From NCBI GenBank assembly GCA_017553815.1, contig JAFZJT010000248.1, positions 1 to 5,769 on the forward strand: a stretch of DNA of 5,769 bases, written 5' to 3'. The stretch comes from Clostridia bacterium. GTDB lineage: Bacteria; Bacillota_A; Clostridia; Christensenellales; CAG-138. This document shows positions 1-4,869 of the stretch, one piece after another (position 1 is the first letter of the stretch; every line of letters starts with the position of its first letter). Position numbers and translations under genes: made by a program. Below the pieces are notes generated by a model, which was given only the letters and a program-made list of their open reading frames with translations, searched no databases and was not told the origin of the DNA.

Positions 1-1
1 A

Positions 2-262
2 CTCTTTTCTTTAGATACCGATAACAGGATCACGAAGGAGCTGGATGAAATCATAATCAAGAACGGATTTGCCGCGGCAATGATTGAGCGACGCACTTCG
101 CTGGATATGACGCAAAAAGAAATGGCTGATTACCTTGACGTATCGCAGCCTACTGTGTGCCGATTGGAAAGCGCCGTTTATCCGCTGTCGATCAAGTTTC
201 TATGCGAGCTGTGCGAAAAACTTGATATGAAAATGCAGTTTTCTCTTTCCTTGGTCGATTGA
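2..262 (+). CDS. XRE-like helix-turn-helix protein, 5' end outside window
   Basis: The frame is open from the left edge to a TGA at 260-262, giving 86 visible residues. The segment around TQKEMADYLDVSQPTVCRLE (codons at about 110-169) is a classic Cro/CI-type helix-turn-helix: a TQ start to helix 2, then SQPTV in the recognition helix, then RLE. The protein ends soon after the domain with a short hydrophobic tail, so this is a small DNA-binding protein or the C-terminal HTH of a longer one. An internal ATG at 80 has no recognisable ribosome binding site, and the residues before it (ending KNGFAAA) read naturally as helix 1 of the same domain, so the true start probably lies beyond the left edge. 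HigA-type antitoxins and simple transcription regulators both look like this, and the visible part cannot separate them. The HTH call is firm; the role is unknown. Confidence 0.75.
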   Translation, partial: LFSLDTDNRITKELDEIIIKNGFAAAMIERRTSLDMTQKEMADYLDVSQPTVCRLESAVYPLSIKFLCELCEKLDMKMQFSLSLVD

Positions 263-286
263 ACAGAATCAAATATTCGCAATTCA

Positions 287-318
287 GTCCCGCAAGGCAA
301 TTCTTTGTCTTGCGGGAC
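287..318 (+). terminator. Hairpin terminator between convergent genes
   Basis: GTCCCGCAAG (287-296) pairs perfectly with CTTGCGGGAC (309-318). The stem continues inward through GCAA/TTGT with one G-U pair, leaving a TTCT tetraloop, about 14 base pairs in all. It lies 24 bases past the stop of the rightward HTH gene and 29 bases past the stop of the leftward repressor gene, so it can serve both. Neither side has a long T run (ATTGTGTATTAT on the right), so efficiency in either direction is uncertain. Confidence 0.75.
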
Positions 319-347
319 ATTGTGTATTATCCGATGCTATGAAACAA

Positions 348-710
348 TCATTTTCGAGAGCGATTGATTGTTTTCCGGTTTTCGCGCAGCGTTTGTTTGA
401 GCGTTACGACCGTGTCATATAACACCCGTCTTTCGTATTCGGTGCAATCTGCGAGAAGCTCTGAAAAAAGCACGTTGCTATGAGCGGGCGTATAGTTCAG
501 GTTGTCGGTCAACAGGTAATCCGCGCTGGTGTTCAAAGTGTTTGCGATCAGCACAAGTGTTTCCAAGCTCAGACTTTTTTCTCCACTTTCGATACGGGAG
601 ATATAAGAGACCGAACGGTCAATCCGATCTGCCAGCTCGGATTGTGTGATTCGCTGTTTCTTCCGCAAACCACGGATGTACGTTCCAATAGAGATGTAGT
701 TGAGTGCCAT
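348..710 (-). CDS. XRE/Cro-CI family transcriptional regulator
   Basis: A complete 120-residue protein. Residues 6-66 form a Cro/CI helix-turn-helix: IRGLRKKQRITQSELADRID, then SVSYISRIESGEKSLSLETL, then a helix ending in SADYLL. This is the standard small XRE repressor fold, binding operator DNA as a dimer. The tail (about 79-110, containing NVLFSELLADCTEYERRVL) is a helical extension shared with the divergent regulator at 845-1204 (AIFSDILSDCSLGEQNAIL), so the two are paralogs and the tail may mediate dimerisation. The start is well supported: AAAGGAGG (bases 719-726 read on the minus strand) lies 8 bases before the ATG. The end of the protein is very basic (ENRKTINRSRK). Gene order suggests autoregulation through the shared intergenic region, perhaps also regulation of the right-hand genes; that is inference. 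A prophage or integrative-element repressor is the most likely identity. Confidence 0.85.
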   Translation of the reverse strand: MALNYISIGTYIRGLRKKQRITQSELADRIDRSVSYISRIESGEKSLSLETLVLIANTLNTSADYLLTDNLNYTPAHSNVLFSELLADCTEYERRVLYDTVVTLKQTLRENRKTINRSRK

Positions 711-723
711 AAGTTATTCCTCC

Positions 724-740
724 TTTGAAAGTTTTTCAAA
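724..740. promoter_or_regulatory. Candidate operator dyad
   Basis: TTTGAAA-GTT-TTTCAAA is a perfect 7-bp inverted repeat with a 3-base centre. It overlaps the ribosome binding site of the leftward regulator and would lie in its 5' leader. Cro/CI-type dimers bind dyads of about this size, so autoregulation is a reasonable inference. It is AT-rich, so chance occurrence is possible. Confidence 0.4.
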
Positions 741-750
741 CGATAATATA

Positions 751-781
751 ACCTATAAGGCAAAACATGACCTACAAGACA
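751..781. repeat. Pair of imperfect 12-base direct repeats, candidate operators
   Basis: ACCTATAAGGCA (751-762) and ACCTACAAGACA (770-781) match at 10 of 12 positions and start 19 bases apart, close to two helical turns. They lie between the possible -10 and -35 boxes of the leftward regulator. This would suit side-by-side repressor binding on one DNA face. No binding evidence is visible beyond the repeat itself. Confidence 0.35.
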
Positions 782-830
782 TATACGTTTGAGGAAGATA
801 TTGATAAACTTTTAAGTTAGAAAATGGGGA

Positions 831-836
831 AGGAGG
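831..836 (+). promoter_or_regulatory. Ribosome binding site fixing the start at 845
   Basis: AGGAGG ends 8 bases before the ATG at 845. It lies downstream of an in-frame ATG at 824, which therefore cannot use it, so the shorter protein is preferred. An in-frame GTG at 842 is a less likely alternative. Confidence 0.8.
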
Positions 837-844
837 CGACTGTG

Positions 845-1204
845 ATGGCAGATTATGATCAGGAATTGCTGAAGAAAATCGGCGAGCGTATTCGAGATAA
901 AAGAATTGCTCTCGGCATGAGCCAAGCAGAACTTGCCGTCAAAGCCGGGCTATCACTTCCTCGCGTCAGCAAGATCGAACACGCGAAAGTTGAGATGAAG
1001 CTGACAACCTTCATAAAAGTTGCGGAGGCGCTCCAAGTATCTACCGATGAGCTGATTCAGGCGAACGTCCCCTCCACCGGCGAAATGAACAAAGCGATCT
1101 TTTCAGACATTTTAAGTGACTGTTCATTAGGGGAGCAAAACGCGATCCTCGCTACTGTGAAGCAGATGAAAACCGCTATGCGGGTCAATCAAGACAAAGA
1201 GTAA
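845..1204 (+). CDS. XRE/Cro-CI family transcriptional regulator, paralog of the divergent gene
   Basis: From the ATG at 845 the protein has 119 residues. Residues 12-71 form the helix-turn-helix: RIRDKRIALGMSQAELAVKA, then LSLPRVSKIEHAK, then a helix ending STDELI. A short tail (about 86-112, AIFSDILSDCSLGEQNAILA) corresponds to the tail of the regulator at 348-710, so the pair probably arose by duplication, although their recognition helices differ (SLPRVSKIE here, SVSYISRIE there), implying different operators. Head-to-head placement over a shared control region is reminiscent of CI/Cro pairs. A hairpin terminator follows 23 bases after the stop, so this gene is probably transcribed separately from the recombinase operon, though read-through could link them. 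Function as a DNA-binding regulator is secure by family; its targets are not visible. Confidence 0.85.
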   Translation: MADYDQELLKKIGERIRDKRIALGMSQAELAVKAGLSLPRVSKIEHAKVEMKLTTFIKVAEALQVSTDELIQANVPSTGEMNKAIFSDILSDCSLGEQNAILATVKQMKTAMRVNQDKE

Positions 1205-1227
1205 TTCATATTGATTATCCAAATTTG

Positions 1228-1257
1228 AACCACAGGACAAATAGTTGCCCTGTGGTT
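1228..1257 (+). terminator. Hairpin terminator after the second XRE gene
   Basis: AACCACAGG (1228-1236) pairs perfectly with CCTGTGGTT (1249-1257). After one A-C mismatch, CAA/TTG can extend the stem to an ATAG tetraloop. The following bases TATTTCATTTC are T-rich but interrupted. Its position 23 bases after the stop of 845-1204 fits an intrinsic terminator that separates the regulator from the recombinase operon. Confidence 0.7.
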
Positions 1258-1259
1258 TA

Positions 1260-1288
1260 TTTCATTTCGTATACGCATTTTTTATAAT
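1260..1288 (+). promoter_or_regulatory. Candidate promoter of the recombinase operon
   Basis: A perfect TATAAT lies at 1283-1288. The -35 is poor: TTTCAT (1260-1265) at 17-base spacing or TTCATT (1261-1266) at 16. No TG extension is present. The predicted transcript would start near 1295, giving a leader of about 58 bases before the ATG at 1353. A strong -10 with a weak -35 would suit a promoter that is activated or tightly repressed; this is inference. Confidence 0.55.
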
Positions 1289-1294
1289 TTTGTA

Positions 1295-1321
1295 TCGAAG
1301 GAAAACACCCCGTTCCTTCGA
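1295..1321. repeat. Perfect 9-bp inverted repeat at the predicted transcription start
   Basis: TCGAAGGAA (1295-1303) and TTCCTTCGA (1313-1321) are exact reverse complements around a 9-base centre AACACCCCG. No T run follows, so this is unlikely to be a terminator. It could be an operator, a leader hairpin that stabilises the mRNA, or a recombinase binding site close to its own gene. Sequence alone cannot decide among these. Confidence 0.6.
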
Positions 1322-1352
1322 CATATCAGATCGTGTCTTTGCAGGTGGCTAC

Positions 1353-1943
1353 ATGGAAGAATTAGATGTAATGTCAAAGCTCAGCAACGTGTTTGGCTCG
1401 CTTATGCAGCCAAATAAGGATGTTGCTTACATAGAGAAGATCAATAAACATAAGCAATGGCTGGCGACCATCCGACATGAGCATCCAAGTCCTCATAAGA
1501 AGTACAAGATTGGCGTCTATATTCGGTATTTTAATCAGACCAAGTATGACGACTACTTGAAATACCATATTCAGCAATTCTCTGACACAATCGCACTATG
1601 CCCAAATTGGACGCTTGTTGGCTTCTATGTGGATGAAGGCAGCGTAGCGCCGCGTATGGAAACCGCGCCTGAATGGTGCAGACTGTTAGGAGATTGTTTC
1701 GACGGCAAGGTAGATTTGATCATAACGCAAAAGGTGTCGAATGTTTCAAGGACGCCGGATGAGATAGCCTTTTTAGCGAGAATTCTTGCGGCGCAGAAGC
1801 ATCCGATTGGGATTTATTTCGTTTCGGAGGATTTGTTCACCTTGGCTTCTTACTATCAGGAGGATCTGCGAGATACAGAGTTCCTGCTGGATAAAGAGAC
1901 GGGAAAGCTATTAGTGGAAAATGAGGAGCCGGACATCGAATGA
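1353..1943 (+). CDS. Catalytically dead resolvase-domain protein (serine recombinase paralog)
   Basis: This 196-residue protein is a serine recombinase N-terminal domain without the DNA-binding domains that normally follow. Residues 51-164 align with residues 49-163 of the recombinase encoded next. Shared blocks include PNWTLVGFYVDEG (84-96; PNWKLVEIYADEG in the neighbour), GKVDLIITQKVS (118-129; GKLDLIVTKSVS) and HPIGIYFVSEDLFTL (150-164). The catalytic motif YARVST of the neighbour reads YIRYFN here (56-61), so the nucleophilic serine is Phe60. The conserved arginine after KSVS is Asn130, while Arg58 and Arg133 are kept. DNA cleavage is therefore very unlikely. A 50-residue leader precedes the domain, and an acidic tail (ENEEPDIE) ends it. 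ATG 1353 is chosen because AGGTGG (1343-1348) precedes it; the frame extends upstream to a TTG at 1245, but that lies inside a terminator hairpin. The stop overlaps the next start as ATGA. A likely role is as a regulatory or structural partner of the active recombinase (inference). Confidence 0.85.
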   Translation: MEELDVMSKLSNVFGSLMQPNKDVAYIEKINKHKQWLATIRHEHPSPHKKYKIGVYIRYFNQTKYDDYLKYHIQQFSDTIALCPNWTLVGFYVDEGSVAPRMETAPEWCRLLGDCFDGKVDLIITQKVSNVSRTPDEIAFLARILAAQKHPIGIYFVSEDLFTLASYYQEDLRDTEFLLDKETGKLLVENEEPDIE

Positions 1944-3796
1944 ACGATACTAATAGGAGAGAGCGAATCAAGGCTGAAAAAGAACGGCTCAAAAGAAGGA
2001 TTCGCGTTACCGTAGATACCAATACATACGAATATATCCCGGAAAAGAAGCCATTTGATGTTTTTGAGGATATTGATACGCATCAAAGGGTCGGCATCTA
2101 TGCGCGTGTCTCCACGGATAATCTTGAACAGACCTCCTCCTATGAATTGCAGAAGAAGTATTACGAGGAGTTTGTAACGAAGCATCCGAATTGGAAGCTG
2201 GTCGAGATATATGCGGACGAAGGGATCAGCGGTACGTATCTGCGAAAGAGGAAGAACTTTCTGCGAATGATAGAGGATGCCAAAGCAGGCAAGCTGGATC
2301 TGATTGTCACAAAGAGCGTTTCGCGTTTTGCCCGCAATGTGGAAGACTTTCTCGGAACGATCAGGGAATTAACGCATTTGAAGAATCCGGTTGGCGTCCT
2401 ATTTGAGATGGAAATGATCTTTTCGCTGAAAGATGAATCCAAAATGGCGCTTTCTTTTCATGCGACTATGGCGGAGGAAGAATCTCATGTGCGAAGCCGG
2501 AGCATGGAAACCTCTTTGAGAATGCGCCTGGATAACGGGCTGCCGCTTACGCCGAAGCTATATGGGTACACGCATGATGCTGAGGGCAATCTTGTGATCA
2601 ACCCGGAAGAAGCGCCTACGGTAAAGCTGATGTTTTTCATGTACCTGTACGGTTTTTCAAGCCAACAGATTGCCGACGAGCTGAATAAGCTGGAGAAAAA
2701 GACCTACTATGGAAAAGGTGGATGGCTGCCGAGCGTTGTTCTCGGCATTCTCCGAAACGAGCGACATTGCGGTGATGTGCTGACGCGGAAAACGTACACA
2801 CCCGACTTTCACGATCATATCTCACGCCCAAACAGAGGGGATCGTCCGCAAAGCAGGTATTACGATCACCATGAGAGCATAGTCAGCCGTGATGACTACA
2901 TTGCCGTGCAGCACATGATTCAAAACGCACGGTATCGGAATAAGTCAGTATTGCCGGAGTTGTCGGTGATCGAGGACGGGATTCTAAAAGGATTCGTTGT
3001 CATTCATCCGAGATGGGCCGCATTCAAAGAAGCCGAGTACATGCAGGCAGCGCGCAGCGTCCCGAAAACACCCGAACAGGATCAACCACGGGTAATCACC
3101 GTAAAGCCGGGCGACTTTGACTTTCGTGGGTTCGAGATAGCGCGATCCGAGCTGTTGGATACCAATAATCGACCGGCGGTGACATTTAGTAAGGGTCAGA
3201 TAAAGCTGAACGCACCTATCATACGAAAGTACGGCGAGAATAACTATCTTGAACTGCTAATCAACCCGTTGGAAGGAAAGTTTGCGGTACGGAGATCGGA
3301 GAAGGAAAACAAAACCGCAGTTCAGGTTTCCATGCTGCGAAACGGACAATACATTCCGAAGTCGATACCTGCGGCAGCGTTCTATTCGACGATATTTGGG
3401 CTGTTTGATTGGGATTCTGAAATAGGGTATCGGATCATTGGCTCGCTGTACGAGCAGGACGGAGAAAGCGTGTACATTTTCAACCGGTCAGATTCTCAGG
3501 CGCTTATGCACAAGGACATGATGAGTATGGCTGATAAGCAGGGATCAGACGGAGGTGATCTCTCCCTGTCCTATCAAGGAAGAAATGTGCGAGCAATTCA
3601 GGCAGAATGGTTTAACAGCTTTGGGAAACAGTTTTATTTCCATGAGCAAACTTTGATCGAATTGGAATCCCAAAGCGAGCGAGATTGGAAACTGCGTATG
3701 GAGGGGACGACCTTCAGCGCGGGAAAGAAACTGAATGTCACGGGCTTTGACGAACTCAAAGCATATATCTGGAAAGAACTCGGAAAGGAGAATTAA
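1940..3796 (+). CDS. Large serine recombinase (site-specific integrase/excisionase type)
   Basis: This 618-residue enzyme belongs to the large serine recombinases, which cut and rejoin two att sites through a 5' phosphoserine intermediate. After an unusual charged leader (1-49), the resolvase domain spans about 50-195. It contains YARVST (54-59, nucleophile Ser58, with Arg56), YADEGISGT (91-99) and KSVSRFARN (125-133, with Arg129 and Arg132). The residues expected for catalysis are thus present. A Recombinase (PF07508-like) DNA-binding domain follows at about 203-330, including GDVLTRKTYTPDF (278-290) and YYDHHESIVS (307-316). The usual zinc ribbon is missing: the only cysteine in the protein is Cys277. 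In its place is LPELSVIEDGILKGFV (338-353) followed by a long C-terminal region (about 391-575) resembling the two small proteins downstream. A GAGGAG at 1923-1928 lies 11 bases before the start, and the ATGA overlap suggests translational coupling. Probably the integrase of a mobile element or of a DNA rearrangement; no att site was identified. Confidence 0.96.
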   Translation: MNDTNRRERIKAEKERLKRRIRVTVDTNTYEYIPEKKPFDVFEDIDTHQRVGIYARVSTDNLEQTSSYELQKKYYEEFVTKHPNWKLVEIYADEGISGTYLRKRKNFLRMIEDAKAGKLDLIVTKSVSRFARNVEDFLGTIRELTHLKNPVGVLFEMEMIFSLKDESKMALSFHATMAEEESHVRSRSMETSLRMRLDNGLPLTPKLYGYTHDAEGNLVINPEEAPTVKLMFFMYLYGFSSQQIADELNKLEKKTYYGKGGWLPSVVLGILRNERHCGDVLTRKTYTPDFHDHISRPNRGDRPQSRYYDHHESIVSRDDYIAVQHMIQNARYRNKSVLPELSVIEDGILKGFVVIHPRWAAFKEAEYMQAARSVPKTPEQDQPRVITVKPGDFDFRGFEIARSELLDTNNRPAVTFSKGQIKLNAPIIRKYGENNYLELLINPLEGKFAVRRSEKENKTAVQVSMLRNGQYIPKSIPAAAFYSTIFGLFDWDSEIGYRIIGSLYEQDGESVYIFNRSDSQALMHKDMMSMADKQGSDGGDLSLSYQGRNVRAIQAEWFNSFGKQFYFHEQTLIELESQSERDWKLRMEGTTFSAGKKLNVTGFDELKAYIWKELGKEN

Positions 3797-3802
3797 CCGG
3801 GA

Positions 3803-4657
3803 ATGGAAAGACCAACCGATCATGATGAACACGGGAACAACACTTCCTCCGTGCCTCCTTCATTGGCAGGAGAGCATATCATCGAATTAGGAGATCATGT
3901 AGATTTCTCAAACTTTCAGGTTGTTCGCGGTGAATTCTATGCGGACATACGGAGCCCGTATATCACCATTAACAAGTATAAGGTGTATGTAAACTCTGCC
4001 TGTCTCCGGCTGTTTCCGGATGCGGAGTATGTATTTATTCTTGTCAACAAAGAATCCAAGCTGATTGTTTTGCGTCCGTGTGAACCGTTTGCTCGTGACG
4101 CCTATCGCTGGAGAAAGGAATCGAAAGGCAAGATCGTCCCTCGGCAAGGCGTATGCAAGCTCTTGTTCGCGCTTGTGATGAACTTGATGCATTGGAACCC
4201 GGATATCCGTTATAAGCTGCTGGGCAGTATAGCCCATGCGAACAATGAGTATGTACTTGTTTTTGACCTCACAACTCCCAAGTTTTTTCCCACAATACAG
4301 GGCGAAGGGCAGGAATCAAAAGTTTCCAAAACAGGAGTTTATCCGGAGGATTGGAGCGGTCAGTTTGGACTTCCCTATTATGAACACCAACGGTATATGC
4401 AGATCAACGTACTCGATGGGTTTACCGTGATAGCGCAGAGCCCTTCTACAAGGAATACGGAATCGACTAATACGGCACAAGGAGGATTTGATTATGAGCG
4501 AACAGAATCAAGAACTGATCCTGACGATCGACATGAAGAAGAACAGGATTCGGGTAAACAGGCAAACGCTTGCGGCGATAGGAATGCCCAACAGTATCCT
4601 GCTATTGGTCGATCCGCGGGAAATGTCTATAGCGGTGAAGGGGACGAATCGGCTTGA
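3803..4657 (+). CDS. Stand-alone paralog of the recombinase C-terminal domain
   Basis: I recognise no named family, but residues 31-195 resemble residues 392-568 of the preceding recombinase. Matching blocks are YITINKYKVYVNSACLR (53-69) with AVTFSKGQIKLNAPIIR (413-429), FILVNKESKLIVLRP (78-92) with LLINPLEGKFAVRR (439-452), W131 and YKLLGS (137-142) with W491 and YRIIGS (497-502), and W-x3-FG-x2-YY-x-H (184-195) with W-x3-FG-x2-FY-x-H (557-568). No catalytic domain is present. The domain appears beta-rich, possibly a DNA-binding or oligomerisation module (inference). The start ATG lies 12 bases after AAGGAG (3785-3790) and 6 bases after the recombinase stop. The last 55 residues overlap the next gene in another frame and look like low-complexity hydrophilic sequence (RTDPDDRHEEEQDSGKQ), so the natural end may lie near 4470-4490, with the stop lost by mutation or a frameshift. 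Confidence 0.7.
   Translation: MERPTDHDEHGNNTSSVPPSLAGEHIIELGDHVDFSNFQVVRGEFYADIRSPYITINKYKVYVNSACLRLFPDAEYVFILVNKESKLIVLRPCEPFARDAYRWRKESKGKIVPRQGVCKLLFALVMNLMHWNPDIRYKLLGSIAHANNEYVLVFDLTTPKFFPTIQGEGQESKVSKTGVYPEDWSGQFGLPYYEHQRYMQINVLDGFTVIAQSPSTRNTESTNTAQGGFDYERTESRTDPDDRHEEEQDSGKQANACGDRNAQQYPAIGRSAGNVYSGEGDESA
4479..4485 (+). promoter_or_regulatory. Ribosome binding site fixing the start at 4494
   Basis: AAGGAGG ends 8 bases before the ATG at 4494, ideal spacing. An in-frame TTG at 4488 is only 2 bases from this site and is rejected. The site lies inside the reading frame of the upstream gene, which supports independent initiation. Confidence 0.85.
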
Positions 4658-4865
4658 GAAGCAAACTGACTTGCAGATGATCCAGTTTCGTCTGAAGAAC
4701 CGTAGCCGTTCGATTGAGGTGTACAGCCACGCTCTTGTTACGCAATTACGGATACTTGAGCCCAAGCTCAAAGTTACAGAGGTTTATCATCTGCGAGGGA
4801 GAGCGTTTCCGGTAGAAAGCATTGCGGTTTTCTCTTTGCAGTCAGCAGAACCAGTATCTGTGTAA
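4494..4865 (+). CDS. Second small protein related to the recombinase C-terminal domain
   Basis: This 123-residue protein of unknown function is a minimal version of the domain seen in the recombinase C-terminus and in the preceding gene. ILTIDMKKNRIRVNRQTL (9-26) and ILLLVDPREMSIAVKG (35-50) correspond to AVTFSKGQIKLNAPII (413-428) and LELLINPLEGKFAVRR (437-452) of the recombinase. YHLRGR (98-103) followed by a final strand IAVFSL (110-115) corresponds to YRIIGS (497-502) and VYIFNR (511-516). The terminal W-x3-FG block of the other two is absent. The pattern G/N-x-I-x-V-N followed by strands recalls AbrB/SpoVT-like DNA-binding hairpins, but that is only a loose resemblance. A strong ribosome binding site supports the start. 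The start of the ParB-like gene follows the stop by 4 bases, so the two are probably translationally coupled. An accessory role in recombination, such as heteromer formation with the recombinase C-terminus or control of its direction, is inference. Confidence 0.7.
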   Translation: MSEQNQELILTIDMKKNRIRVNRQTLAAIGMPNSILLLVDPREMSIAVKGTNRLEKQTDLQMIQFRLKNRSRSIEVYSHALVTQLRILEPKLKVTEVYHLRGRAFPVESIAVFSLQSAEPVSV

Positions 4866-4869
4866 ATCA

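Larger units (their letters stand above)
711..844. promoter_or_regulatory. Divergent promoter region between two paralogous XRE regulators
   Basis: This AT-rich spacer must carry the start signals for both flanking genes. On the minus strand a TATTAT box (743-748) with a poor -35 (766-771, GTCATG, 17-base spacer) could drive the leftward gene. On the plus strand, TTGAGG (789-794) with TTAAGT (812-817) at 17-base spacing, or an upstream TATAAG (754-759), could drive the rightward gene. None is close to consensus at both boxes, so the exact promoters are uncertain. TCAAACG (736-742) is also repeated as its reverse complement CGTTTGA (786-792). Confidence 0.45.

Noticed and set aside
480..763. 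Open frames overlapping the 348-710 repressor in other frames
   Set aside because: They lie over a clear HTH gene, have no family features and no matching ribosome binding sites.
824..844. ATG at 824 as start of the second XRE gene
   Set aside because: The AGGAGG site lies downstream of it, and spacing favours the ATG at 845.
1295..1321. Inverted repeat as an intrinsic terminator
   Set aside because: No T run follows on either strand, and it lies just downstream of a perfect TATAAT and upstream of the operon.
1245..1352. Upstream extension of the dead-resolvase gene from a TTG at 1245
   Set aside because: It begins inside the terminator hairpin and crosses the promoter and inverted repeat, and its translation is unlike the family. 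ATG 1353 with AGGTGG before it is better.
3908..4237. 109-codon minus-strand frame opposite the C-terminal-domain paralog
   Set aside because: It is antisense to a frame supported by homology with the recombinase and has no recognisable domain.
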